Shown here: positions 7,300 to 16,725 of the stretch, in pieces
Layout: the number at the start of each line of letters is the position of its first letter
Numbering within the stretch: the first letter of the stretch is position 1
From: Methanosarcinaceae archaeon
Lineage (GTDB): Archaea; Halobacteriota; Methanosarcinia; Methanosarcinales; Methanosarcinaceae
Length of the DNA: 64,000 nucleotides
Assembly (NCBI GenBank): GCA_030611265.1
Contig: JAUWQD010000001.1
Location: 105,154-169,153 of the forward strand
Reading direction: 5' to 3'
Position numbers and translations under genes: made by a program
The notes under the pieces: generated by a model
What the model saw: the letters and a program-made list of their open reading frames with translations, nothing else
What the model was told of the DNA's origin: nothing
Database searches by the model: none

Positions 7300-8571
7300 A
7301 TGTTTACTATATTAACAGGTTCACAGTTCGGTGACGAAGGTAAAGGTAAAATCGTTGACCTCATGGCAAAGGACTTTGATATTGTAGTCCGTTTTCAGGG
7401 CGGCGATAATGCGGGACACACCGTCGTTGTCGGGGATGATGTCTACAAACTTCACCTTATCCCGTCAGGCGTACTTCTTGATTCAAGGGTACTGATAGGT
7501 CCCGGTACGGTCCTCAATCCCGAGGTGCTGGCCAATGAGATCGACATGCTCGCAAAAAGCGGCACAACAGTTTCACCTGAAAAGATGGGCATCGATGCAA
7601 AAACAACGATCATTATGCCATATCACATGGAACTCGATGCACTCAGGGAATCCGCCCGCACTGAAAAGATCGGAACAACCAAACGTGGTATTGGGTTCGC
7701 ATATATCGACAAGGTTGCAAGGGACGAAGTCACGATGGCAGATATCGCTGACAAGGACAAGTTGCTTAACAGGCTCTCAGAACTTGCTCCGCAAAAGGAA
7801 AGTGCGATCAAGGAACTTGGCGGAGACCCTTCAATTGTCATGGACAGGGAACTTGTTGACAAATATATCAAACTTGGTGAAAGACTTGGTCCTTATATTA
7901 CTGATGTATCTTATGAGGTTAACAAAGCAATTGAGGACGGGAAGAACGTTCTGGCGGAAGGCGCGCAGGGCGCACATCTTGATGTCATTCACGGAACCCA
8001 GAAATTTGTCACATCATCAAGTACAATATCAGGTTCCGCATGTGCCAATCTCGGCGTAGGTCCGACAAAGGTCGATGAGGTTATTGGTATCGTCAAGGCA
8101 TACATCACACGTGTCGGTGAAGGTCCCCTACCTACAGAACTCAATGATGATGCGGGCAGACAGATACAGGAAGTTGGCAGGGAATTCGGCACCACAACAG
8201 GACGTGCACGCAGATGCGGATGGTTTGACTTGCCGCTTGTTAAAAAGTCGGTCTATCTCAATGGATATACGACTATCGCACTTACAAAACTGGATGTACT
8301 GTCCAACCTTGATCCCATCAGGATTTGCACCGGATATGAATTCAATGGCAATGTGGTTGATTATCCGCCGGAGATGACATACGATCTTGCGCAGTGTATT
8401 CCTGTGTATGAGGACATGCCCGGATGGGATGATGATCTGACCGAGGTCAGTAAGTTTGAGGATTTGCCTTTGGCTGCTCAGGATTATGTCAATAGGTTGG
8501 AAGAGATGATGGGTGTATCTATCGGGTATGTTTCAGTAGGTCCGGGTAGGGCACAGACATTTCGAAAGTAA
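7300..8571 (+). CDS. purA: Adenylosuccinate synthetase
   Basis: A 423-residue PurA, the full family length. The GTP-binding loop with the catalytic Asp is GSQFGDEGKGK (residues 7-17) and the catalytic His is in NAGHTVV. GTTKRGIG, GAQGAHLD and TTTGRARRCGW are further family motifs. It converts IMP and aspartate to adenylosuccinate, the first step from IMP to AMP, using GTP. It stands alone between the redox cluster and the ribosomal cluster. The ATG at 7300 has no evident Shine-Dalgarno. Confidence 0.97.
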   Translation: MFTILTGSQFGDEGKGKIVDLMAKDFDIVVRFQGGDNAGHTVVVGDDVYKLHLIPSGVLLDSRVLIGPGTVLNPEVLANEIDMLAKSGTTVSPEKMGIDAKTTIIMPYHMELDALRESARTEKIGTTKRGIGFAYIDKVARDEVTMADIADKDKLLNRLSELAPQKESAIKELGGDPSIVMDRELVDKYIKLGERLGPYITDVSYEVNKAIEDGKNVLAEGAQGAHLDVIHGTQKFVTSSSTISGSACANLGVGPTKVDEVIGIVKAYITRVGEGPLPTELNDDAGRQIQEVGREFGTTTGRARRCGWFDLPLVKKSVYLNGYTTIALTKLDVLSNLDPIRICTGYEFNGNVVDYPPEMTYDLAQCIPVYEDMPGWDDDLTEVSKFEDLPLAAQDYVNRLEEMMGVSIGYVSVGPGRAQTFRK

Positions 8572-8729
8572 AGTTGATTGATGCAACATTATTGATACAC
8601 ATACGATTAATGAACTCAATTATGGTTTACTGCCGAAAAGGGTATATACTAACTGATATGTTAATCAAACTTAATTTCGTGTAGAGTCCAAATTACACCG
8701 TAATATGTTACTACAGATTAAATAAATAC

Positions 8730-8750
8730 GGCATAAGCAGACAAATGCCG
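8730..8750 (+). other. Small hairpin in the leader of the S19e gene
   Basis: CGGCAT and ATGCCG form a 6-bp stem about 27 nt before the S19e start, in front of the ribosome site GGAG at 8769. It could be a leader control element, but a single short stem may arise by chance. The rest of 8572-8777 shows nothing but AT-rich promoter-like sequence. Confidence 0.3.
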
Positions 8751-8777
8751 GATCAAATTTAATTCAAGGAGAATAAA

Positions 8778-9227
8778 ATGACAACAGCATACGATATTCC
8801 TGCAGATGACATGATCACAAAAGTTGCAGAGAAACTGAAGGATAACGAGCACATAAACCCGCCTGAGTGGGCAGCTCATGTAAAGACCGGTGTACACAAG
8901 GAATTGCCACCTGTTGACGCTGACTGGTGGTACACTCGATGTGCTGCTGTACTTCGTACAGTATACACAGAAGGTCCGATCGGTGTAGAAAGACTCCGAT
9001 CAGTATATGGTGGAAATAAGAACAGAGGCGTAAACCCATCCAAAAAAGCAAAGGGTAGCGGTTCAATTGCAAGGGAATCCTTACAGCAGCTTGAGTCAGC
9101 CGGATTTGTGCGCAAGCTCAAAAGCGGTCGTGTTCTCGCACCTGCAGGTCAGTCTTTTATGGACAACACAGCATATGATGTCAAGAAAGAGCTTGTTGAA
9201 AAGATCCCGGGACTTGCAAAATATTAA
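8778..9227 (+). CDS. rps19e: Small ribosomal subunit protein eS19 (S19e)
   Basis: A 149-residue archaeal/eukaryotic S19e. The conserved [20 protein letters not shown] and RLRSVYGG segments and a basic [12 protein letters not shown] loop are all present. It is a small-subunit protein. GGAG lies 5 nt before ATG 8778. It opens a conserved archaeal cluster with PDCD5, L39e, L31e, aIF6 and LX. Confidence 0.97.
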   Translation: MTTAYDIPADDMITKVAEKLKDNEHINPPEWAAHVKTGVHKELPPVDADWWYTRCAAVLRTVYTEGPIGVERLRSVYGGNKNRGVNPSKKAKGSGSIARESLQQLESAGFVRKLKSGRVLAPAGQSFMDNTAYDVKKELVEKIPGLAKY

Positions 9228-9350
9228 TTCAATTTGATCTAATAACGACTTTGGTCGCATAGCGACAATGACCTAACCTATAGTTGACGTCAAAACACAT
9301 ATAATTCAGATACAGTTCGGATATAGTGTAGATATAATTGTGGTGACAGT

Positions 9351-9713
9351 ATGGCAGACGATCTTGAAGCGTTACGAAGAAAAAGGCTTGCAGAGCTCCA
9401 GCAGCAACAGCAGGCTTCACAGCAGATGGGCGGTGGTGCTGATATGCAAGCTGCTTATCAGCAGGAGCAGGCAAGAGCGGAGATGGATGCGCAAAAGCAG
9501 ACAATTCTCCGCCAGATCATGACGCCTGAGGCGCGTGAACGCTTGACAAGGCTCAAAATGTCAAGAAAGGAGATGGTTGAGCAGATCGAAGCGCAGTTGA
9601 TAGGGCTTGCCCAGAACGGTCGATTGCAGGCAAAGATCGATGATGCAAAGCTCAAGCAGCTTCTTATGCAGATGCAGCCAAAAAAACGCGAGACAACCAT
9701 CAAACGCGTATAA
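9351..9713 (+). CDS. PDCD5-family DNA-binding protein
   Basis: A 120-residue homologue of human PDCD5 (TFAR19) and archaeal MTH1615. The N-terminal helix ADDLEALRRKRLAEL, a Gln-rich stretch (residues 17-45), the three-helix core (ILRQIMTPEARERLTRLKM) and the basic tail KKRETTIKRV fit the family. It binds DNA and perhaps nucleic-acid complexes; the archaeal role is not settled. The 122 bases upstream contain no gene. The PP-loop gene begins 2 nt after its stop, so the two are probably translated from one mRNA. Confidence 0.93.
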   Translation: MADDLEALRRKRLAELQQQQQASQQMGGGADMQAAYQQEQARAEMDAQKQTILRQIMTPEARERLTRLKMSRKEMVEQIEAQLIGLAQNGRLQAKIDDAKLKQLLMQMQPKKRETTIKRV

Positions 9714-9715
9714 CC

Positions 9716-10312
9716 ATGAAAGCATCGGTACTGTTCAGCGGCGGGAAAGATAGTTCACTATCTGCGATCCTGCTTGATCAGTTATTTGATGCTGAGCTCG
9801 TGACTTGTAGTTTCTCAGTTCTCCCAATTGGGGATATCGCTAAAGAAGTAGCCGAAGAACTGGGATTTCCACACCGAGTATTAAAACTTGATGACGAGAT
9901 ACTGGAAAATGCTTTCAATATCATTGTCAAGGATGGATTCCCTAAAAACGCGATAAATTATATTCATCACAAAGCGGTTGAGGCGCTTGCATCTGATGAT
10001 GGTGTGGTGGTTATTGCTGATGGTATTCGGCGCGATGATCGTGTTCCCGTGTTGACGAATCCACAGGTTCAGAGTATCGAAGACAGGTATGGTGTGCATT
10101 ATATCTGCCCGCTTTTGGGATATGGTCGTGCGGCTGTCAATGCGCTTGTCGAGCAGTATCTTGTGATCGAGGAAGATCAGAGTGACGATATCATAAAAGC
10201 CGATTATGAAACAGAACTTAGGGAAGTTATTCGGCAAAGAATTGGGCAGGATGAAATTGACAAAATATTTCCTTCACATGTTCAGTCAAGAGTGATTGGC
10301 CGGGTGAAATGA
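9716..10312 (+). CDS. PP-loop ATP pyrophosphatase family protein
   Basis: A 198-residue protein whose N-terminus has the PP-loop SGGKDSS (residues 8-14), the signature of enzymes that adenylate a substrate (tRNA-modifying and QueC/asparagine-synthetase-like families). A central VVIADGIRRDDRVP segment is the second nucleotide-side motif. The zinc ribbon or THUMP domains that would assign a tRNA site are absent. Genes of this type commonly sit in the archaeal S19e-PDCD5-L39e-L31e cluster, so a translation-related modification is likely; the substrate is unknown. Confidence 0.75.
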   Translation: MKASVLFSGGKDSSLSAILLDQLFDAELVTCSFSVLPIGDIAKEVAEELGFPHRVLKLDDEILENAFNIIVKDGFPKNAINYIHHKAVEALASDDGVVVIADGIRRDDRVPVLTNPQVQSIEDRYGVHYICPLLGYGRAAVNALVEQYLVIEEDQSDDIIKADYETELREVIRQRIGQDEIDKIFPSHVQSRVIGRVK

Positions 10313-10456
10313 CATTGATGTGTGGATATCCGCAATGTGTCATCAAAACTCGTACAATATCATCGATTAATGATTTATAGGATAATCTAGTTATTAGTCC
10401 AAACCTTGATATACAGCTTATATTATTATCAAATTATCAAATCGTAGGTGAGATAA

Positions 10457-10612
10457 GTGAGTCATAATTCAAAAGGACAGAAGATGAGGTTGGCAAAAGC
10501 CCACAGGCAGAACCACCGTGTTCCGACATGGGTAATGATCAAGACCGGCAGAAAGGTCACAACCCATCCAAAGAGAAGACACTGGAGAAGAAGCAGTTTG
10601 AATGTGAAGTAA
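10457..10612 (+). CDS. rpl39e: Large ribosomal subunit protein eL39 (L39e)
   Basis: A 51-residue strongly basic protein. It carries the family segments [24 protein letters not shown] and HPKRRHWRR. It lines the peptide exit tunnel in archaea and eukaryotes. The start is GTG 10457 with GGTGA 6 nt upstream, and a TATA-like TTATATTATT lies near 10419. L31e follows after 10 nt. Confidence 0.95.
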   Translation: MSHNSKGQKMRLAKAHRQNHRVPTWVMIKTGRKVTTHPKRRHWRRSSLNVK

Positions 10613-10622
10613 GGTGATGACA

Positions 10623-10889
10623 ATGGAAGAAGATGCAGTTAAAGAGCAGGTTTATACAATTCCACTCCGTGATGCAAAGAATGCACCAAAATGGAGAAGA
10701 GCAAACCGTGCAATGAAGATTATAAGAAAATACCTTGTAAGACACATGAAAGCTGACCCGGAACAACTTAAGATCGACAAGACGATCAATGAGAAGATAT
10801 GGGAAAGAGGTACTGAGAAACCACCACGGTCAATTCGAGTTCGCGCAGCGAAATTCGAGGACGGCGGTGTTGAAGCAGAACTTGCATAA
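10623..10889 (+). CDS. rpl31e: Large ribosomal subunit protein eL31 (L31e)
   Basis: An 88-residue L31e with [21 protein letters not shown], the family's N-terminal signature, then the helix [14 protein letters not shown] and the [13 protein letters not shown] strand. ATG 10623 is chosen because GGTGATG at 10613-10619 serves as its ribosome site; earlier in-frame GTG and ATG codons lie inside that site. It is a surface protein near the exit tunnel. Confidence 0.95.
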   Translation: MEEDAVKEQVYTIPLRDAKNAPKWRRANRAMKIIRKYLVRHMKADPEQLKIDKTINEKIWERGTEKPPRSIRVRAAKFEDGGVEAELA

Positions 10890-10923
10890 GTGTCTTGCAA
10901 ACCGTTAAAAAGTAGAATTGATA

Positions 10924-11595
10924 ATGACCCGAACATTAAATATATTTGATAATCCAGTAATTGGAGTATTTGCCACATGTACTGAAGATGTGGCACTTGT
11001 TCCAGTTAGTACACAATCAAAGGTATGTGATTCACTTGCAAAGTTCCTTGATGTTCGGGTTATACCGGTTTTGATAGGTGGGAGTACAGTTGTTGGGTCA
11101 CTTGTCCGTGGAAATTCAAACGGATTTTTGATCCCAAACATTGCAGACCCCGATGACCTAAAAGAAGTTGGTCTTCCGGTGAATACACTTCCCGGGAAAC
11201 TTTCTGCGGTGGGGAATATCGTTCTAGCAAACGATTCCGCTGCATTGGTGCATTCGGAAATGTCAAATGCGGCTATGAAAGTCGTAGCCGATACGCTTGG
11301 CGTGGATGTACACAGGGGTACAATTGCAGGGTTGAATACTGTGGGCATGGCAGGTGCGGTCACTAATAAAGGATTGTTGGTCCACCCAAGGGCAACCCAA
11401 TCCGAGATCGAGAATCTTGAAGAAATATTTGGACTTCCGGTGGATATCGGGACAACAAATTTCGGTTCGCAACACGTGGGTTCCGGATTGCTTGCAAATT
11501 CAAAAGGCTATGTTGCAGGCTCTAAAACAACCGGGCATGAACTTGGAAGGATCGAGGATGCGCTTGGTTTTATAGATGTAGTGGATAAATCATGA
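10924..11595 (+). CDS. eif6: Translation initiation factor aIF6
   Basis: A 223-residue aIF6 with the fivefold pentein repeat: recurring NxxxxGxxV-type units, for example [36 protein letters not shown] and [13 protein letters not shown]. It binds the large subunit and prevents subunit joining. ATG 10924 is preferred over TTG 10918. It sits between L31e and LX, its usual archaeal position. Confidence 0.96.
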   Translation: MTRTLNIFDNPVIGVFATCTEDVALVPVSTQSKVCDSLAKFLDVRVIPVLIGGSTVVGSLVRGNSNGFLIPNIADPDDLKEVGLPVNTLPGKLSAVGNIVLANDSAALVHSEMSNAAMKVVADTLGVDVHRGTIAGLNTVGMAGAVTNKGLLVHPRATQSEIENLEEIFGLPVDIGTTNFGSQHVGSGLLANSKGYVAGSKTTGHELGRIEDALGFIDVVDKS

Positions 11596-11676
11596 TCAGT
11601 TTATGACTTTATGCTACATTCAACTTAAATTACAATTAAACTTATAACTATTTATATCAGTCAAAGGTGATTTCAC

Positions 11677-11853
11677 ATGAAGAATTATGTTGTCAAAGGC
11701 ACATTCAAGGCAGGGCATGAATGGGAAAAGTTCACTAAGAACGTAGAGAGCCAGAATGAGAAGAATGCACAGGAGAAGGTGTATTCGATATTCGGCAGTA
11801 AACACAGTATAAAACGATTCCTTATTAAGATCGATAGCATTGCAGAGGCGTGA
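11677..11853 (+). CDS. rplX: Large ribosomal subunit protein eL20/LX (L18Ae)
   Basis: A 58-residue archaeal LX protein: [18 protein letters not shown] at the start and [15 protein letters not shown] later are diagnostic. AAGGTGAT lies 6 nt before ATG 11677. Its TGA overlaps an ATG of the prefoldin alpha gene, indicating translational coupling. Confidence 0.93.
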   Translation: MKNYVVKGTFKAGHEWEKFTKNVESQNEKNAQEKVYSIFGSKHSIKRFLIKIDSIAEA

Positions 11854-12281
11854 TGCCAATGGCCGGAGTCAGTGAGCAGGATGCCAGGAATCTCGCTATG
11901 CAGCATCAAGAGCTGCAAAAGCGGGCAGAAATGGTTCAGCAGCAGATGTCTGCTATCCAAATGTCAGCAGAGGATTGTGTGCGGGCGATCGTTGCGATCG
12001 ATGAACTAAAAGATGCAGAGGATGGCGTTGAGACCATGCTTCCTATTGGCTCGGGTTCATACATTCATGCTAAACTGAACAAGGTCGATAAAGTCGTTGT
12101 AAATGTTGGCGCAGGTATCAGTGTTGAAAAAACAATGGATGGTGCAAAAGAAACACTTACCAAGCGTAGTGAACAACTTGGCAAGATACTTGAGCAGATG
12201 AACGCATCATTGGCCCAGATCGCACAGAATTTGCAGGCAATAGAAGCCAAAGCTGCTGAATTACAAGCACCACAACAATAA
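11853..12281 (+). CDS. pfdA: Prefoldin subunit alpha
   Basis: About 142 residues with two long coiled-coil helices (residues about 10-50 and 95-140) flanking a beta hairpin segment with MLPIGSGSYIHAKL and VVVNVGAGISVEK, the alpha-type prefoldin pattern. With prefoldin beta it forms the hexameric holdase that captures unfolded proteins. Several starts are possible (GTG 11850, ATG 11853, ATG 11859); ATG 11853 overlaps the LX stop. FtsY follows about 100 nt downstream behind a T-rich, TATA-like stretch. Confidence 0.93.
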   Translation: MPMAGVSEQDARNLAMQHQELQKRAEMVQQQMSAIQMSAEDCVRAIVAIDELKDAEDGVETMLPIGSGSYIHAKLNKVDKVVVNVGAGISVEKTMDGAKETLTKRSEQLGKILEQMNASLAQIAQNLQAIEAKAAELQAPQQ

Positions 12282-12381
12282 ACGCTGAATGATCATACCT
12301 GTACACTTTTCAGATTTTCATATTCAGTTTATTTTTTTCATCTTTTATTTTTATAACTTAATCACTTAAGGGACGGATCAA

Positions 12382-13443
12382 TTGTTCAATAAACTTAAGG
12401 ATAAACTAAGTGGCTTCAAAAAATCACTTGGCAATACGATCGATGAGAAGGCTGTACCTATTGAGGAAACTGCTTCCATTGAGGAACCTGGGGTTCATGT
12501 GGATGCAAAACCTATTGCAGAGGACACCAGGGAATCAGAGATAAAACCTGAAAAAAAGGTAGGTTTTGCTCAAAAAGCCAAAGCTCTTGTTTTCGAGCGT
12601 GAAGTTTTCCTTAATGAGAGCGATCTTGAAGACCCCCTGTGGGAACTGGAGATGGCATTGCTTGAGAGCGATCTTGCAGTATCCGTCGCCGAAGCCATTG
12701 TTGAATCTGTCAAAACTGAACTTGTGGGCACAAGCAAGAAGATCGGTCGCAACACAGGTAATATTGTTGAGCAGGCACTTAAGAATGCGATCTACAATGT
12801 CATGTCTGCAAACATATTTGATTTCGATGAGTTCATCAAAAATGCACCAAAGCCCGTGAATGTTGTTTTTATCGGCATAAATGGAACCGGCAAGACTACA
12901 TCAATTGCAAAACTTTCGAAACGACTGAAAGATATGGATTATTCGGTTGTCATTGCAGCAGGTGATACTTTCAGGGCCGGTGCCATCGATCAGATTGCAA
13001 TACATGCGGAAAGAGTCGGTGTGAAACTTATCAAACAACAGGAAGGCAGTGACCCTGCAGCAGTTGTGTATGATGCTGTCCAGTATGCAAAAGGGCATGG
13101 TGTCGATGTGGTACTTTCAGATACCGCAGGACGTATGCATACCAACGTGAACCTGATGGCACAGCTTCAAAAAGTGTGTCGTGTAACCCCGCCTGACCTT
13201 TTGATCTTTGTTGATGAGGCAGTTGCCGGAAACGATGCGGTCGAACGCGCATCACAGTTCAATGATGCAATCCCGATAGATGGTTCGATCCTGACAAAAA
13301 CAGATGCCGATGCCAAAGGCGGTTCTGCAATATCCATTGCATATATCACAGGTAAACCGATACTGTTCCTTGGAATGGGGCAGGGATATGATGACCTGCA
13401 GAAGTTCGATCCTGAATGGTTCGTGAACCAGTTGTTCGAGTAG
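12382..13443 (+). CDS. ftsY: Signal recognition particle receptor FtsY
   Basis: A 353-residue FtsY. An acidic N-terminal A region (about 60 residues) precedes the N and G domains. GTPase motifs are GINGTGKTTSIAKL (P-loop), GDTFRAGAIDQ, DTAGR and TKTDADAKGG. It docks the SRP-ribosome complex to the membrane. The start is TTG 12382; a TATA-like TTTTTATAACTT lies about 25 nt upstream. The 120 bases downstream hold GC-rich inverted sequence and a T run and separate it from the convergent trp genes. Confidence 0.95.
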   Translation: MFNKLKDKLSGFKKSLGNTIDEKAVPIEETASIEEPGVHVDAKPIAEDTRESEIKPEKKVGFAQKAKALVFEREVFLNESDLEDPLWELEMALLESDLAVSVAEAIVESVKTELVGTSKKIGRNTGNIVEQALKNAIYNVMSANIFDFDEFIKNAPKPVNVVFIGINGTGKTTSIAKLSKRLKDMDYSVVIAAGDTFRAGAIDQIAIHAERVGVKLIKQQEGSDPAAVVYDAVQYAKGHGVDVVLSDTAGRMHTNVNLMAQLQKVCRVTPPDLLIFVDEAVAGNDAVERASQFNDAIPIDGSILTKTDADAKGGSAISIAYITGKPILFLGMGQGYDDLQKFDPEWFVNQLFE

Positions 13444-13563
13444 ATATTACTCAAAAAGGGGCCGCATACAATAATAAATTAGGTGGCGGACTAAAATCGC
13501 GCGCGTTTTTCATTTAGGGGCAGGTGTAGTATCACACAACCCGCCCAATTCTGTTTTTATCTT

Positions 13564-14349
13564 TTATCGCTTTGCTGACAATATCCCGTCTTTCAACTCT
13601 TTTGCAAGTGCTTCGAGCCGTGCGTTCACATCTTTGCCGGATGCGATGATGTCCACAAATGCAGAACCCACGATCACAGCATCAGCACCGTCTTCTACAA
13701 CCTCTTTTGCCTGCTTTCCGTTTGATATACCGAATCCCACGGCTTTTGGGATATCGGTCTTAACGCGGGATAGCAATTTTGTTGTGCTCTCTGCAACATC
13801 ACTGCGTGCACCTGTAACTCCCACTCTGGATACAAGATACATAAAACCCGAGCCATGTTCGAGTATCATGTTGATCCTTTCCTCTGTGGTAGTGGGTGCG
13901 ATAAGGAATATAAAATCTACGTTATTACTGACGCAACATTCTGCCAATTCTTCAGATTCCTCAACGGGAAGGTCGGGTACGATTATACCACTGATGCCTG
14001 CATCCTTACTATCGAGCACGAACTTTTCAATTCCGCGTTTGAATATCAGGTTGTAGTATGTCATGCATACAAGCGGGATATCTACATCCAATGATGCTAC
14101 CATTTCAAAGTACTTATCAGAGTTCATGCCCGCTGAAAGTGCTCTCTCTGATGCCGCCTGAATGGTTGGTCCATCAGCGACCGGATCTGAGAATGGTAAT
14201 CCAAGTTCAACAATATCGGCGCCACCACAGATGAGTGCCTGCACAATACCTTCTGTTGCATCTGGTGTAGGGTCGCCTGCACATACGTATGCAATAAGGG
14301 CACTTTCGTCGCGTGCCCGAAGTTCCAAAAACTTGTCAGGGATGTTCAT
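13564..14349 (-). CDS. trpA: Tryptophan synthase alpha subunit
   Basis: A 261-residue TIM-barrel TrpA. Catalytic Glu and Asp are in [18 protein letters not shown]; the phosphate site GFGISNG and the loop [11 protein letters not shown] are present. It cleaves indole-3-glycerol phosphate to indole and glyceraldehyde 3-phosphate. It overlaps trpB by 4 nt, so the two subunits are translationally coupled. It is the last gene of the trpC-pspC-trpB-trpA unit. Confidence 0.97.
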   Translation of the reverse strand: MNIPDKFLELRARDESALIAYVCAGDPTPDATEGIVQALICGGADIVELGLPFSDPVADGPTIQAASERALSAGMNSDKYFEMVASLDVDIPLVCMTYYNLIFKRGIEKFVLDSKDAGISGIIVPDLPVEESEELAECCVSNNVDFIFLIAPTTTEERINMILEHGSGFMYLVSRVGVTGARSDVAESTTKLLSRVKTDIPKAVGFGISNGKQAKEVVEDGADAVIVGSAFVDIIASGKDVNARLEALAKELKDGILSAKR

Positions 14350-15536
14350 ATTTGACCTCCCTGTTCGAGTTTGATCACGGTTTCAAGGTCTTTGTCACCC
14401 CTGCCCGATAGGTTGATCACTACAAGGTCGCCCAATTCACCGGATTGTGCCGCTTTCATCACGTATGCGAGAGCATGGGATGATTCAAGTGCAGGAATAA
14501 TGCCTTCCATACGGCTTAGTTCATGAAATGCTGCCAGCGCTTCATCATCATCGGCATGGCAAGGTGTAAGTCTGCCGATGTCGGCAAGATATGCAAGTTC
14601 AGGACCTACTCCTGAATAATCCAATCCCGCGGAAATTGAATGTGATTCTAGGATCTGCCCGTATTTATCCTGTAGTATGCGGGTGCGTGCGCCATGAAGG
14701 ACACCATCCTCGCCGACACACAGTGATGCAGAGTGAAGTGCCGCATGTTTTGTGGTGGTCATACCGCTACCACCTGCTTCTACCGCAAAGAGTTTTATGT
14801 CTTTTTCTTCAATGAATGGGTGGAATATTCCCATGGCATTGCTGCCGCCGCCTGTGCATGCGACAATGGAGTCGGGATATCTCCCTTCTTTCTCCATGAT
14901 CTGTTCCTTGACCTCATTACCGATCACGCTCTGGAAATCGCGGACTATCATGGGGTATGGATGTGGACCAACAACAGAACCGATAAGATAGTGTGTGTTC
15001 TCCACATTGGTGACCCAGTCGCGAAGGGCTTCATTGATGGCATCCTTGAGTGTCTTTGAACCGGATTCAACAGTATGCACCTCTGTACCCATGAGTTTCA
15101 TCCGGTACACATTCATGAGTTGCCGCTCAATATCCTTTGCACCCATGTACACCACAGTTTCGAACCCCATATTTGCACCTGTCATCGCAGTTGCAGTGCC
15201 ATGCTGTCCGGCGCCGGTTTCAGCGACAATCCGTGTCTTTCCCATGTACTTTGCAAGAAGACTCTGTCCTATGGTGTTATTCAACTTGTGGGCGCCGCCG
15301 TGTACAAGATCCTCACGTTTGAGGTATATGCGCGTACCATATTTTTTGCTCAGGTTCTTTGCAAAATATAGTGGCGTCTCCCTGCCTGCAAAATCCTTCA
15401 AGTAATAATCAAGTTCCTTGAGGAATTCGGGATCATCTTTGTAGCGCTGATATCCCTCTTCAAGTTCTGCAAGGGCTGGCATCAGTATCTCGGGCACGAA
15501 CTGCCCGCCGTATTTGCCGTATAAGGATGTGGTCAT
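14346..15536 (-). CDS. trpB: Tryptophan synthase beta subunit
   Basis: A 396-residue TrpB1-type subunit. Lys84 in HGGAHKLNN binds [11 protein letters not shown] holds its phosphate, and LKREDL and GAGQHGTA are conserved. It condenses indole with serine. AGGAG lies 6 nt before ATG 15536. About 100 nt separate it from the PspC gene upstream. Confidence 0.97.
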   Translation of the reverse strand: MTTSLYGKYGGQFVPEILMPALAELEEGYQRYKDDPEFLKELDYYLKDFAGRETPLYFAKNLSKKYGTRIYLKREDLVHGGAHKLNNTIGQSLLAKYMGKTRIVAETGAGQHGTATAMTGANMGFETVVYMGAKDIERQLMNVYRMKLMGTEVHTVESGSKTLKDAINEALRDWVTNVENTHYLIGSVVGPHPYPMIVRDFQSVIGNEVKEQIMEKEGRYPDSIVACTGGGSNAMGIFHPFIEEKDIKLFAVEAGGSGMTTTKHAALHSASLCVGEDGVLHGARTRILQDKYGQILESHSISAGLDYSGVGPELAYLADIGRLTPCHADDDEALAAFHELSRMEGIIPALESSHALAYVMKAAQSGELGDLVVINLSGRGDKDLETVIKLEQGGQI

Positions 15537-15636
15537 TGTGTACTCCTGTTATCTTAATCGTAATGTCAAACTTAAACTAAACTAAATTAAACCAAATGTA
15601 TGATCCTCATTGATGTGCCAATTAATGCGTTGTACA

Positions 15637-15822
15637 TCATGGGTGCTGAGGTATTACTATCCATGCAATAATGTATGCCAATATCCCACTGCCGCCGGCA
15701 AGTATGAACAATACCCACAGCAGTCTGATAAATGTCGGGTCTATGTCGAAATATTCGCCCAAACCGCCGCATACTCCTGCGATCATGAAGTTATCTCTTG
15801 ATCTGTATAATCGTTTCTTCAT
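15637..15822 (-). CDS. PspC-domain small membrane protein
   Basis: A 61-residue PspC-domain protein: KRLYRSRDNFMIAGVCGGLGEYF followed by DPTFIRLLWV and a hydrophobic helix (LAYIIAWIVIP). PspC proteins act in envelope stress in bacteria; archaeal ones are uncharacterised. Its ATG overlaps the TGA of trpC (ATGA), so it is inside the trp transcription unit, an unexpected place. Confidence 0.9.
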   Translation of the reverse strand: MKKRLYRSRDNFMIAGVCGGLGEYFDIDPTFIRLLWVLFILAGGSGILAYIIAWIVIPQHP

Positions 15823-16634
15823 ATTGAACCCTCTACCATTTCTTTTGTTTTGGTGTACACATCACTGCTTTTAATGATTGCGGTTCCAATGAGGATCGCA
15901 TCTGCGCCTGCAGAAATCACGCGAGTGATGTCATCTTCATTGTGAACGCCGCTCTCGCTTATTATAACATGTTGGGTTCCGTTCTTTTTATCGAAATCCC
16001 TGATAATTGGTGCAAGACGCACAGTGGTTTGCAGGTCAACTTCAAGCGTGCCAAGGTTCCTGTTATTAATGCCTATCACTCTCGCGGTGGTCTTCAATGC
16101 ATTGTTAAGTTCATCTTCATCGTGAACTTCAACAAGCGGCTCAAACCCTTTTGACTTTGCAAGTAGTACAAATGATTCAAGTTTATCACCGAGTGCGCCA
16201 GCGATCAAAAGTATAAGGTCGCTCTTTGCTTCATCCATTTGCTTCTCATCGATAATGAAATCCTTGCGAAGCACCGGAATAGATACGGATTTCCGTGCAC
16301 TTTTCAGGTTCTCGATCGACCCGTTAAAAAAATCCGGCTCGGTCAGGACAGATATTGCAACAGCTCCGCCGTGTTCCATCTCTTTTGCAATTTTGGCAGC
16401 ATCGTCCGGCAGTATCTCTCGAAATGTTGCACTTGGTGATGCAGGTTTTACCTCTGCGATTATAGGGATTTTTCCTTCCTGTTTTGCAAGTTCAACGGCA
16501 GATATGAGATCTCGCTTTTGCGGATCTGCAATATGCGATGTCGTGGTGGCAGTCGAAATGTTTGACGCGGGTATCTCAAGTGCAGCAACTCGTTTTTTGG
16601 TGGCTTCCAGTATGTCTTCAATTACGCGATGCAT
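15819..16634 (-). CDS. trpC: Indole-3-glycerol phosphate synthase
   Basis: A 271-residue TIM-barrel IGPS. Family motifs are IIAEVKPASPS, VLTEPDFFNGS, PVLRKDFIID, IGINNRNLGTLEVD and ISESGVHNEDD. It closes the indole ring in tryptophan synthesis. ATG 16634 is chosen because GAGG lies 5-8 nt upstream; earlier in-frame ATGs at 16694 and 16661 add a lead not expected for the family. trpD, E, F and G are not in the window. Confidence 0.95.
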   Translation of the reverse strand: MHRVIEDILEATKKRVAALEIPASNISTATTTSHIADPQKRDLISAVELAKQEGKIPIIAEVKPASPSATFREILPDDAAKIAKEMEHGGAVAISVLTEPDFFNGSIENLKSARKSVSIPVLRKDFIIDEKQMDEAKSDLILLIAGALGDKLESFVLLAKSKGFEPLVEVHDEDELNNALKTTARVIGINNRNLGTLEVDLQTTVRLAPIIRDFDKKNGTQHVIISESGVHNEDDITRVISAGADAILIGTAIIKSSDVYTKTKEMVEGSI

Positions 16635-16725
16635 AAAACCTCGATGTATAGTTATGTACATTGATGTATAATAAAAAGCATTGGATATATACATTACGGG
16701 TCACGACATACGTTTGATCGTATCC

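Noticed and set aside
13634..14056. 140-residue frame antisense to trpA
   Set aside because: Shadow of trpA with no motifs or ribosome site.
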